Below are positions 52,314 through 59,700 of a DNA stretch of 59,818 nucleotides, in pieces. Positions within the stretch are counted from its first letter, which is position 1; every line of letters begins with the position of its first letter. Location of the stretch: contig CALXLD010000037.1 in the NCBI GenBank assembly GCA_944389105.1, positions 1 through 59,818 of the forward strand. The letters run 5' to 3'. Made by a program: the position numbers and the translations under genes. A model generated the notes under the pieces. That model was not told the origin of the DNA, searched no databases, and worked only from the letters and a program-made list of their open reading frames with translations. The DNA is from an uncultured Spirochaetaceae bacterium (GTDB taxonomy: Bacteria; Spirochaetota; Spirochaetia; Sphaerochaetales; Sphaerochaetaceae).

Positions 52314-53218
52314 AAATCCTCCTCAGCCCTCTTGGGCTTTCTAATAGCAATTCTCCATCCCTCTCCGGTACCGATCCTGAATTTCTCAGAGAAATTTCCC
52401 TGATTGATAGCAATACCGACATTAAGAAGGCTGTTTATATAGATAAGCGGATCCCCCTTCTCCACTTCCGTAAAGTTACGGCAATAGAGAAGATCATAGC
52501 CGAAGACCGTCATATCATCATGCTTTATCTCGATATAGAAAGTATCCCCATGCTTTGCACCGAACGAGGCAAAGAGCGTATCCGGGATATTGGTCCAGAG
52601 ACTTCCATAACGGGTATCGAGAATATCGATGGCTCCGATTATCGAATCTCCCTCGATTCTTGGCTCTTCCACATATAGCTTGACAGGCTCTCCTTCAAGA
52701 ACAGGCCCGACTTCCTCGAAGGTGATTCTGCCTGAGGCAATTCTTGCACCAGTATAGGCATATACATCACGGCCATGGAAAGTATAGCTTCTCTGGCTGT
52801 TCTTCAGTCTGTTGACAGCCTCAGAAATCTCCCTCCGCTCAAGAATCCCGATTTCCTTGGCAACATGCGTAAGTGTTCCGTTATCAGGAGTGACCACAAT
52901 ATGGCCGGATGCTGTAAGCACAGCAACGCTTTTCCTGTCAGACCCGACCCCTGGATCAACTACTGAGATAAATACAGTACCAGGTGCCCAGTAAGTCATT
53001 GCCTGAATCAGACGATATGAAGCCTCCCATATCGAGAATTGAGGAATATCATGGGTAAGATCCTCAAGTCTAAGCTTCTGTGACACTTCATCAGCAACTC
53101 CATGCATAGCGCTTACAGCTCCATCAACGAGGCCGAAGTCACTCATGAATACAAGAGTACCCCGCTTAAGCCAGGGCTTTTCCTTTTTCAGTTCTTCAAG
53201 TGTGAATCTCTCATCCAT
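52292..53218 (-). CDS. SAM hydrolase (DUF62, SAM hydroxide adenosyltransferase)
   Basis: 308 residues. Hydrolyses S-adenosylmethionine to adenosine and methionine with activated water. The active-site set of the family is intact: Asp and Arg seven residues apart in VVDPGVGSDRKSVAV, PDNGTLTHV, and His in TFHGRDVYAY. The N-terminal half opens with LVFMSDFGLVDGAV, the nucleoside site; the C-terminal barrel ends with the GNFSEKF segment. No signal peptide, so it is cytoplasmic. First gene of an operon with the ECF S component and A-A-T fusion. Confidence 0.92.
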   Translation of the reverse strand: MDERFTLEELKKEKPWLKRGTLVFMSDFGLVDGAVSAMHGVADEVSQKLRLEDLTHDIPQFSIWEASYRLIQAMTYWAPGTVFISVVDPGVGSDRKSVAVLTASGHIVVTPDNGTLTHVAKEIGILERREISEAVNRLKNSQRSYTFHGRDVYAYTGARIASGRITFEEVGPVLEGEPVKLYVEEPRIEGDSIIGAIDILDTRYGSLWTNIPDTLFASFGAKHGDTFYIEIKHDDMTVFGYDLLYCRNFTEVEKGDPLIYINSLLNVGIAINQGNFSEKFRIGTGEGWRIAIRKPKRAEEDLCRNQQL

Positions 53219-53305
53219 AGACCTGCATATTATGTGTGAAACTGTCTCTGTTGTTCCATACCCAAAACATCAATTCAGGAGTAATATCATTCCAGAGGTA
53301 AATTT

Positions 53306-53707
53306 ATGAAGACAGAAAACGATGTACTCGAGTTCCTCAAAGCAGCGGGAACCTACTTTCTGGCAACAGAAGACGGTGTTCAGCCAAGAGTCAGACCGTT
53401 CGGAACAATAAATGAATTCGAAGGAAGACTTTATATACAGACAGGGAAAAAGAAATCTGTCTCGATGCAGATGCATAAGAATCCAAGAATCGAAATCTGC
53501 GCATTCAAAGACGGAAGATGGCTGAGAATCGCAGCCGATGCAAAGGAAGATGACAGAAGAGAGGCAAGGAAAAGCATGCTTGATGCCTATCCGGAGCTCA
53601 GGGATATGTACGACGAAGATGATGGCAACACTGAGGTGTTCTTCCTTGAAAATGCAACTGCTGTATTCTCATCTTTTACAGAGCCAGAGGAATCAATAAC
53701 ATTCTGA
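53306..53707 (+). CDS. Pyridoxamine 5'-phosphate oxidase-like (PPOX) flavin protein
   Basis: 133 residues. Split-barrel flavin-binding fold: VLEFLKAAGTYFLATEDGVQPRVRPFGTI opens the domain, GKKKSVSMQMHKNPRIEICAF is the flavin-phosphate region. Such small proteins use FMN or F420 to reduce unknown substrates. AGAGG lies 8 nt upstream of the ATG. The stop overlaps the start of a free-standing riboflavin kinase gene (TGATG), which would make the cofactor. Confidence 0.85.
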   Translation: MKTENDVLEFLKAAGTYFLATEDGVQPRVRPFGTINEFEGRLYIQTGKKKSVSMQMHKNPRIEICAFKDGRWLRIAADAKEDDRREARKSMLDAYPELRDMYDEDDGNTEVFFLENATAVFSSFTEPEESITF

Positions 53708-54087
53708 TGCAGCCGATTGCGGTATTAACCGGCACGGTAATCCACGGCAAAGGACTCGGGCGAACCGTAGGAATGCCAACTGCCAATCTCAGTCTGTCCA
53801 GGGGCATGGAAGTACCACCAAAAGGTGTCTATGCCTCAATTGTCCATCTGCGAAGCGGCGAATATATCGGTGTTACGAATATCGGAGAGCGTCCGACTGT
53901 AGATTCAGACTCAAGATGGACAATTGAGACCAACATCAAGGATTTTTCAGCAGATATCTACGGAGAGACAATGACACTGAGCATCATGTACTTCCTCCGG
54001 ACAATCAGGAAGATGGACAATCTGGAGGAAGTCAGGGATCAGGTTAAAAAAGACATGGAAAGGGCAGCAGGGCTTCTATGCCGCTGA
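53707..54087 (+). CDS. Free-standing riboflavin kinase
   Basis: 126 residues that match only the flavokinase half of bifunctional RibF: GKGLGRTVGMPTANLSL (ATP and Mg site), PPKGVYASIV, GVTNIGERPTV, and ETNIKDFSADIYGE (catalytic Glu region). The FAD synthetase half is absent, so it should make FMN but not FAD. It is translationally coupled to the PPOX protein. Complete RibF could exist elsewhere. The 3' end overlaps the convergent NSS gene by 12 nt. Confidence 0.9.
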   Translation: MQPIAVLTGTVIHGKGLGRTVGMPTANLSLSRGMEVPPKGVYASIVHLRSGEYIGVTNIGERPTVDSDSRWTIETNIKDFSADIYGETMTLSIMYFLRTIRKMDNLEEVRDQVKKDMERAAGLLCR

Positions 54088-55449
54088 GAATATATCCCAA
54101 TATCCCTTTGCGAAAATGCAGACTACTATCACAGGAAGAATCCATCTGACATAGAATCTCAGCCATGAAGGGAATCTGATTCCCTCCCCTGTATCAGCTT
54201 CAGCAACGAAGTTCTTCCATCCCCAGCCGCTTCTGTGAGAACAGAAGATAACAAAGAGAAGAGAACCAAGCGGCATGATAGTGGAAGAAATCAGGAAATC
54301 CTCCAGATCCAGTATCGTTGTCCCCTCTCCCAGCGGGCTGAATGACGAAAGGGCATTGAAACCAAGGATGCATGGAACTGAAAGAACCATTATTACAGCC
54401 ATATTCACAAGCGCAGCTTTCTTCCGCGGCCATCCATGAGTATCCATCCAGTACGCGATAATGTTCTCGAATACCGCAATAAGCGTTGTCATGGCAGCAA
54501 ACGACATAAACAGGAAAAAGAGAGCTCCCCAGAACCTTCCTCCGCTCATCTGGGAAAAGATATTGGGAAGTGTAACGAAAAGAAGCCCTGGACCGGAACC
54601 GGGATTGACACCAAATGAAAAACAGGCTGGGAAAATGATGAGGCCAGCCATCAATGCCACAGATGTATCCAGAGCTATTATTCTGATAGCCTCACCCGTA
54701 AGCGATTGCTTCTTATCAATATATGATCCGAAAATCTCCATTCCGCCCATACCAATCGAAAGAGTAAAGAAAGCCTGGCTCATGGCTGCGAAAACTATCT
54801 CAGAAAGCCCTGCCTCAGAGGCTCTGGCAGCATCGGGAACAAGATAGAAGCTCAATCCTTCCCCTGCTCCAGGAAGCAGCATCGAATTGATCACAAGTAT
54901 TATCATGATGGCAAGAAGTCCCAGCATCATGATCTTAGAAGCCTTTTCCACTCCATTCTGCAGACCTCCCATACAAATAAGAAAGCCTATTGCAACTGAA
55001 ACAATCATAAAGACTGTCTGAAGCGGGATATCCGACTGCAATACAGAGAAGAACTCTGCAGATGCAACTGAATCAAGTCCTTCAAGACGGCCAGAAAGCG
55101 ATGAAACGAAATAATAGAGCAGCCAGCCTGTAATAACCGTATAGAACATCATCAGAAGGTAGTTCCCGGCTATTGCGACAGGACCATAGAGATGCCACTT
55201 CTTTCCGCTCGGCTCAAGAATTCTCAGAGCATCCGAGATATTCCTTCTGGAAGCCCTGCCGATCGAAAACTCCATAACCATCACAGGAAGCCCTATAAAT
55301 ACAAGGCATAGAAGATAGATCAGTACGAAGACAGCCCCGCCATACTGCCCTGTAATATACGGGAATCTCCAGACATTCCCAAGTCCAACTGCACATCCTG
55401 CTGAAAGAAGGATGAAGCCAAGCCTGGAGGCAAGTGTTTCTCTTTCCAT
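54076..55449 (-). CDS. Sodium-dependent neurotransmitter:sodium symporter family transporter
   Basis: 457 residues from ATG 55449 (MERETLASRLGFILLSAG); a longer frame starts inside the histidine kinase gene region. TM1 with the unwound Na+ site reads AGCAVGLGNVWRFPYI, then GGAVFVLIYLLCLVFIGLP; TM6 region is FAAMSQAFFTLSIGMGGMEIFGSY. About eleven to twelve helices, LeuT fold. Imports an amino acid or amine with Na+; substrate unknown. A TAGAAT hexamer (55458-55463) ends 8 nt before this ATG and no Shine-Dalgarno is seen. Confidence 0.9.
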   Translation of the reverse strand: MERETLASRLGFILLSAGCAVGLGNVWRFPYITGQYGGAVFVLIYLLCLVFIGLPVMVMEFSIGRASRRNISDALRILEPSGKKWHLYGPVAIAGNYLLMMFYTVITGWLLYYFVSSLSGRLEGLDSVASAEFFSVLQSDIPLQTVFMIVSVAIGFLICMGGLQNGVEKASKIMMLGLLAIMIILVINSMLLPGAGEGLSFYLVPDAARASEAGLSEIVFAAMSQAFFTLSIGMGGMEIFGSYIDKKQSLTGEAIRIIALDTSVALMAGLIIFPACFSFGVNPGSGPGLLFVTLPNIFSQMSGGRFWGALFFLFMSFAAMTTLIAVFENIIAYWMDTHGWPRKKAALVNMAVIMVLSVPCILGFNALSSFSPLGEGTTILDLEDFLISSTIMPLGSLLFVIFCSHRSGWGWKNFVAEADTGEGIRFPSWLRFYVRWILPVIVVCIFAKGYWDIFSAA

Positions 55450-55477
55450 AACCATGGATTCTACACCAAAAAAGAAG

Positions 55478-56749
55478 TCATAGGGGAATAACAAACTGTG
55501 TTATGAATATATTTTCATCCTGAGAACAATTCAGCATCCCGCCATATCGCTCAAGGATGGTGCTTACACTTCTCAGCCCGATGCCTCCATGCGGTTTTGA
55601 GGACCGTGGGAAAACCCCATCGAATCCAAGTCTGCCCGTCATGCTGTTTCTGATCTCAACATAGACCATCTTTCTGCCTGTTCTTGCAAAAACCGATATA
55701 AATGGATTACTGCTTTTCGAAGCTGCCTCTATTGCATTGTCCAGAAGATTTCCGAAAACAGTCCCAAGCTCAGGCCCGGAAAGCGGAAGCTCGTCGGGGA
55801 AATTCATCTTTACATTCAGCTCTATCGAAGCAACAGCACATCTTCTTGCTGTGATTCTCATCATTGCATTGACAACTTTGTTAGCGCACCAGACATTCAT
55901 CGAGGAATCTTCCAGCTCAATATCAAATTCCTTCAGATAGGCTTTTATTCCATCGAGGTCTCCCTCCTCTGCATACTGAAGTATAAGTCTTGAGTGATGC
56001 TTCATATCGTGGCGATAGCGCCTGGCATTATCAATGAACTCCTCCTCGGCTTCAAGTTCACTCCTCATCAAACGCTGCTGTGACCGCAGAAGATACATCT
56101 CATTACGTTCATTAAGGAGCCTTATCATCATAAGGACAACGGCAAAAGCCGTTGTTACAAGGGTGAACATGGAGATAAAGACAAGAAGGCTTGCAAAAAA
56201 TGACATTGCATGGAAAAGGGAAAGAAGTATTGTGAATGAAACGGCAATGAATGTGACCAGTGCAAATGCCATCATACCTTTCCAGCCCTTCTGAATTCCG
56301 GCCGTGGACTTCTTTATCAAAAGGGCTATCTTATATTTCAGCAGCAGCGAGTAGCTGATCACAGTCAGGGCAATGATAATCAATCCGGCAAGCGTACTGT
56401 ATCTAGGAGAAAGCTCCATCGAGATAAGAAGCGCTAAATCAGCTGCGAACATATAGTATGTACAGTACGAAGTGAAAAGAAAGATATCTTTCATTACAGG
56501 ACCTGCAGAAATCTTAACAAACACAGTGCCGTACAGGAGTGAAGAAAGGACAAGAAGTATTGATCCGGAAATAAGATTAAAATCCCCGACGATGAGCAGG
56601 ACTACCAATGATATGAACTCAAGCACTGAAAAGGAGCCAATCCATACTAAGCCTGGGTGCCTTATCTCCGGCTTAGACTCATCCATAAGAGGAAGTGTCA
56701 GAAGATGGGAGAAGAAAATCACCGTAACCTGAACCAGTGACCAGATCAT
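55478..56749 (-). CDS. GHKL sensor histidine kinase (LytS/AgrC type)
   Basis: 423 residues. About six to seven transmembrane helices in the first 215 residues form a membrane sensor. The phosphoacceptor His is in YRHDMKHHSRLIL (about 243-255). The ATPase domain has NLLDNAIEAASKS (N box) and GGIGLRSVSTILERYGG (G box). Pairs with the LytTR regulator encoded upstream with a 4-nt overlap. Signal unknown; AgrC-like kinases often sense peptides. Confidence 0.92.
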   Translation of the reverse strand: MIWSLVQVTVIFFSHLLTLPLMDESKPEIRHPGLVWIGSFSVLEFISLVVLLIVGDFNLISGSILLVLSSLLYGTVFVKISAGPVMKDIFLFTSYCTYYMFAADLALLISMELSPRYSTLAGLIIIALTVISYSLLLKYKIALLIKKSTAGIQKGWKGMMAFALVTFIAVSFTILLSLFHAMSFFASLLVFISMFTLVTTAFAVVLMMIRLLNERNEMYLLRSQQRLMRSELEAEEEFIDNARRYRHDMKHHSRLILQYAEEGDLDGIKAYLKEFDIELEDSSMNVWCANKVVNAMMRITARRCAVASIELNVKMNFPDELPLSGPELGTVFGNLLDNAIEAASKSSNPFISVFARTGRKMVYVEIRNSMTGRLGFDGVFPRSSKPHGGIGLRSVSTILERYGGMLNCSQDENIFITQFVIPL

Positions 56750-57489
56750 CTGGCCTCCTTTTCCTTAAAGGACCAGTCAAAGAATTTCTCGCGGAGTATC
56801 CTGAATGTACCATTCCGCATCGGGATCTCCTCGCCATAGCGCAGCAGAACCTTCTCGACTGAAATAGCCTTTACGGCATCCAGGTTCAGAAGGCACCATC
56901 TATGAAGCCGGAAGAACTGCCCTGGGGACAGAAGCTGAAGCTCTTCCTGGAAATCCGCAAGAGCCCTTCTCATTTCCTCCAGCCGTTCGTGGCCAGCATG
57001 GACTACCCTTCTGTAACCAACGCTTTCTATATAATCGATGCTGCTGATATCGATATTCCTGTATATTCCGTTGCCAAGATTCAGATGGATCTTCTTCGGC
57101 TTAACTGCAAGAAGCGGATAAACTGCCCTTTCCAGGGCTCCTTTCAGTTCATCTCTGCTGAATGGTTTCGTAATATAATGAATAGCATTCAGAGCAAATG
57201 CCTCTACCGCATAATCCTTGGAAGATGAAATGAAGATAATGGCAGTTCCGTCGTGGCGGGTCCGTATTTCCTTTGCCAGCTCCGTACCATTGATCCCGGG
57301 CATCAGGATATCAAGAATAGCGATATCAACACCTCCCCTGCTGTTTATCGAGTCAAGAAAGAGATGGGGATTATCGAAGCAGAGGATCTCGGTATCATTT
57401 ACTCCCAGTTCATCCAAACATGCGATGACCTCCACTTTCATCAATTTAAGAAAGGCATTCTGGTCATCGCATATGGCAACAGTAATCAT
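56746..57489 (-). CDS. LytTR-family response regulator
   Basis: 247 residues. Receiver domain (about 1-120): acidic pair in VAICDDQNAF, phosphoacceptor Asp in DIAILDILMPGING, Thr/Ser and Lys in IIFISSSKDYAVEAF and YITKPFSRDEL. LytTR DNA-binding domain (about 140-245): RNIDISSIDYIESVGYRRVVH and FFRLHRWCLLNLDAVKAI. AGGGGAT lies 6 nt upstream of the start. First gene of the two-component operon; its target genes are not recognisable from the sequence. Confidence 0.92.
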   Translation of the reverse strand: MITVAICDDQNAFLKLMKVEVIACLDELGVNDTEILCFDNPHLFLDSINSRGGVDIAILDILMPGINGTELAKEIRTRHDGTAIIFISSSKDYAVEAFALNAIHYITKPFSRDELKGALERAVYPLLAVKPKKIHLNLGNGIYRNIDISSIDYIESVGYRRVVHAGHERLEEMRRALADFQEELQLLSPGQFFRLHRWCLLNLDAVKAISVEKVLLRYGEEIPMRNGTFRILREKFFDWSFKEKEAR

Positions 57490-57829
57490 CCCAATCCCCT
57501 ATATGGTGCCAATCTATATCATAGGAATAAATTCATATACTGGATTGCGGCGAAAGCCTAATTATATGCGATAAAAGAGACAGTTGATGGGGAAACGATT
57601 CATTGTTGGGGACATACACACTCATATAGCACACTGAGTTCACATGCGAAAATACCCATATCTTGAAGATTCCATCACAAAAGCGCGATGTCCAATGGCG
57701 AACAAGATGTAACAGATTGAGGTAAAAGGAAAAAACTTTAATCAAGTAGAAACAAATAAACGTGAATACATTTAAATATTGCCAGGCACATCATAGACTG
57801 AGGCTATGGAAAACCCATAGCCCCAATAC
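57490..57829. other. Intergenic region without a credible gene
   Basis: 340 bp between the LytTR gene and the HTH gene. It holds a 70-codon minus-strand frame (57533-57745) rich in Phe, Ser and His without a ribosome site, which I regard as chance. The stretch 57600-57725 has a base composition unlike neighbouring intergenic DNA and may be a relic of an inserted element. A hairpin lies at 57802-57822. Confidence 0.5.
57802..57822 (-). terminator. Stem-loop downstream of the HTH gene
   Basis: GGCTATGG/CCATAGCC, 8-bp stem with 5-nt loop, 8 nt beyond the HTH stop. It lacks a T run on the minus strand, so factor-independent termination is doubtful. Confidence 0.4.
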
Positions 57830-58033
57830 TTAACTGACGGTATTACCGCCTTTATCGACCCAGGAAATATCCCCTGAACCGTATCTGCGTTTATAGTCAC
57901 GGACTGTATACTTGTTCAATCCAACAACCTTAGCAGTTAGTTTATATCCGTATCCCTGCTCAAAGAGCTTCAAGCATTCCTGACGCTTCACATTTGGAAT
58001 CCTGTGAGGAAGGGACGAGATTTTATCATCCAT
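57830..58033 (-). CDS. Small helix-turn-helix protein, transposase N-terminus-like
   Basis: 67 residues from ATG 58033, GGAGG 6 nt upstream (the ATG at 58039 overlaps this site). KRQECLKLFEQGYGYKLTAKVVGLNKYTVRDYKRRYG is a Tc1/IS3-type helix-turn-helix as found at the start of OrfA transposase proteins; nothing catalytic follows. Either a lone DNA-binding protein or a transposase remnant with an intact ribosome site. Upstream of it lies an inverted repeat GTCCGA/TCGGAC (58048-58062), a possible operator. Next to the lipoprotein gene on the same strand. Confidence 0.6.
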   Translation of the reverse strand: MDDKISSLPHRIPNVKRQECLKLFEQGYGYKLTAKVVGLNKYTVRDYKRRYGSGDISWVDKGGNTVS

Positions 58034-58076
58034 GAGCATCCTCCAGTGTCCGAAGCTCGGACCTATGGATTCTCAA

Positions 58077-58093
58077 AATCCTGCAATAGGATT
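58077..58093 (-). terminator. Weak stem-loop after the lipoprotein gene
   Basis: AATCCT/AGGATT with a 5-nt loop, 14 nt past the lipoprotein stop. On the minus strand it is followed by TTTGAG. Short stem, low confidence as a terminator. Confidence 0.3.
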
Positions 58094-58106
58094 CCGAGAT
58101 CCGTAT

Positions 58107-59333
58107 TTAGTCTGTGGCACCAAGTGCTTCGCCAATTGTTGCAACGAATTTGTAAGATGGAAGGGAAGAATAATCTCCTCTTGGAACGATTGTAAGTGTT
58201 ACTAAATCTCCTTTTTCAAGTGAAGAAACCGGTTTTTCTGGAGTAATTCTATAATCTTCCCATGCAGTAAGAGCAGATGTTTCTTCTTTGCTAGCATAGA
58301 CACCCTTTACTGTAATCTTACTATCAATATCAGCGTACTTTTCTTCTGTTGAATAATCAAAGTCTGCCGCTACTGTGAAATTATTGAAGGCAACAGATAT
58401 ATCAACAAGAGAATCAGCCTTAGCTGTTACATTAGCAAACGCATATTTGTTAATATTTTCCGCTCTATCATCTCCAACATATTTTACATATACGGTGTAA
58501 TTCTTAGCCTCTGTGAAAGCAATACTTGAAGAATTTACATATGTCTTCTTGTCATTTGTATTTGTGCTATCAAGACTATACTGAACATCAGTATTAGAGG
58601 TAAGAACAAGTTTTTCACCATTAATGTAATTACCATAAACTTTGAACTTTGCTGTATCAAGTGCAACAGTCTTTGCAGCATTTGGTACAATTGGCTCATA
58701 CTCAGCAGCTGAAATCTCAATTGACTCTACAAGATTTTTGCTAAGTTTTACTTTAAATGTATTTGCATCACTTGCTCCACCAAAAGCTACTGTAACCGCT
58801 GCAGTCTCACTTGGTGTTGCCCAGTTTGCAAGTGTAAATGAAACAAGTGAATTATCAATTGTTTCATCTGTATGCTTTACACCATCCGTATCAGTATAAG
58901 TTGCTTTTACGACAACACCTGTTGAATCAATTGCTTTCTGATAATCCTTATCAGAAGTTGCGTAATATGTAACTTCAGGTGCATTTGTTGCATCAACACT
59001 TATTGAATCAACCTTGATTGTTTTAATTGAAAGTGTTCCACTTGCACCCCATGCAGTTTCAACCTTTACTTCCGTCTGGTCTTCAACAACCTTCTTGTCA
59101 CCAGCAAGAACCAAGTCGGAAGTATCTACAGAAACAACATTTCCATAAGCATTAATACCATTAACTGTCCAATCAGAAAGATTTATTTCCTGTCCTACAA
59201 AATAAACGGGGCAATCCTCTGAATAAAGTTTTACTGCAACCCCTGACTGAGATGGGTCGACACTGTTATCGCATGCAACAAAAGCAAAAAGCATAAGTGC
59301 AGCGAGCACTCCTATGAATACTCTCTTTTTCAT
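58107..59333 (-). CDS. Surface lipoprotein with bacterial Ig-like repeats
   Basis: 408 residues from ATG 59333 (an ATG at 59342 lies only 2 nt after AGGAGG). Signal peptide II: MKKRVFIGVLAALMLFAFVAC with lipobox FVAC, so the Cys at position 21 should be lipidated. The mature part has several repeated beta-sandwich-like units of about 80-100 residues (for example VDSISVDATNAPEVTYYAT and VESIEISAAEYEPIVPN), typical of Big-type Ig-like domains. It is clearly more AT-rich than neighbouring genes. Likely an envelope or surface-exposed protein. Its promoter contains two poly-G tracts; see the regulatory entry. Confidence 0.8.
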   Translation of the reverse strand: MKKRVFIGVLAALMLFAFVACDNSVDPSQSGVAVKLYSEDCPVYFVGQEINLSDWTVNGINAYGNVVSVDTSDLVLAGDKKVVEDQTEVKVETAWGASGTLSIKTIKVDSISVDATNAPEVTYYATSDKDYQKAIDSTGVVVKATYTDTDGVKHTDETIDNSLVSFTLANWATPSETAAVTVAFGGASDANTFKVKLSKNLVESIEISAAEYEPIVPNAAKTVALDTAKFKVYGNYINGEKLVLTSNTDVQYSLDSTNTNDKKTYVNSSSIAFTEAKNYTVYVKYVGDDRAENINKYAFANVTAKADSLVDISVAFNNFTVAADFDYSTEEKYADIDSKITVKGVYASKEETSALTAWEDYRITPEKPVSSLEKGDLVTLTIVPRGDYSSLPSYKFVATIGEALGATD

Positions 59334-59366
59334 CGTATTCATCTCCTCCTAAGATTTTCTAGCTGT

Positions 59367-59398
59367 ATTATGCCCCCCCTTAACACCCCCCTTGTCAA
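59367..59398 (-). promoter_or_regulatory. Promoter with poly-G spacer, candidate phase-variable switch
   Basis: On the minus strand a perfect -35 TTGACA (59398-59393) and -10 CATAAT (59372-59367) are separated by 20 bp composed of A, G6 (59391-59386), TGTTAA and G7 (59379-59373). The spacer is three bases longer than the optimum of 17. Slippage in either G tract would change the spacing. The gene start is 25-34 nt downstream with AGGAGG. Confidence 0.7.
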
Positions 59399-59427
59399 GC
59401 GAAAGTTCAACATTTCTGTCAAAATTT

Positions 59428-59484
59428 TGGGAGGGTAAACAAGGGAGGGTAAAATTCTTCAAATGTGATGGAGATTGGGAGGGT
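59428..59484 (+). repeat. Three GGGAGGGTA direct repeats with a G-quadruplex motif
   Basis: TGGGAGGGTA, AGGGAGGGTA and TGGGAGGGTA occur at about 59428, 59442 and 59476. The first two form G3-A-G3-N7-G3-A-G3 (59429-59449), a full G-quadruplex consensus on the plus strand. Located upstream of the lipoprotein promoter. Confidence 0.7.
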
Positions 59485-59491
59485 ATTTGAT

Positions 59492-59524
59492 AAAAAAACC
59501 TTGCAGGAAGCTTCACTGCAAGGT
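59492..59524 (-). terminator. Rho-independent terminator after the right-end Rpn-like gene
   Basis: Minus strand CCTTGCAG...CTGCAAGG, 8-bp stem with 9-nt loop, followed by T7. Confidence 0.9.
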
Positions 59525-59549
59525 CTGACAGCTAAGTTAATATTGGATT

Positions 59550-59700
59550 CTACAATTGCAGCTTTGCCGCAATATCATTCACTTCATCTACAGACAAATC
59601 TGTAATTGAGGCTATATCTTTTATTGGATAGTTTGCCTTGAGCATCTTCTCTGCAACATGGTTAATGCTTTTAGCTTCACCTTCGGCAATTCCCTCGTTC
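59550..59700 (-). repeat. Right copy of an inverted repeat (Rpn 3' ends)
   Basis: Partner of 538-685; shares long exact blocks such as GGCAAACTATCCAATAAAAG. Could serve as substrate for recombination that inverts the intervening segment. Confidence 0.7.

Noticed and set aside
53219..53305. SAM riboswitch upstream of the SAM hydrolase gene
   Set aside because: Only 87 bp lie between divergent genes and no SAM-box stems could be recognised.
57533..57745. 70-codon minus-strand frame between the LytTR gene and the HTH gene
   Set aside because: No ribosome binding site, odd composition and no recognisable motif; probably chance or part of a decayed element.
59428..59484. The three GGGAGGGTA repeats as a CRISPR array
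   Set aside because: Repeats are only about 9-10 bp with unequal, very short spacing; no cas genes are present.
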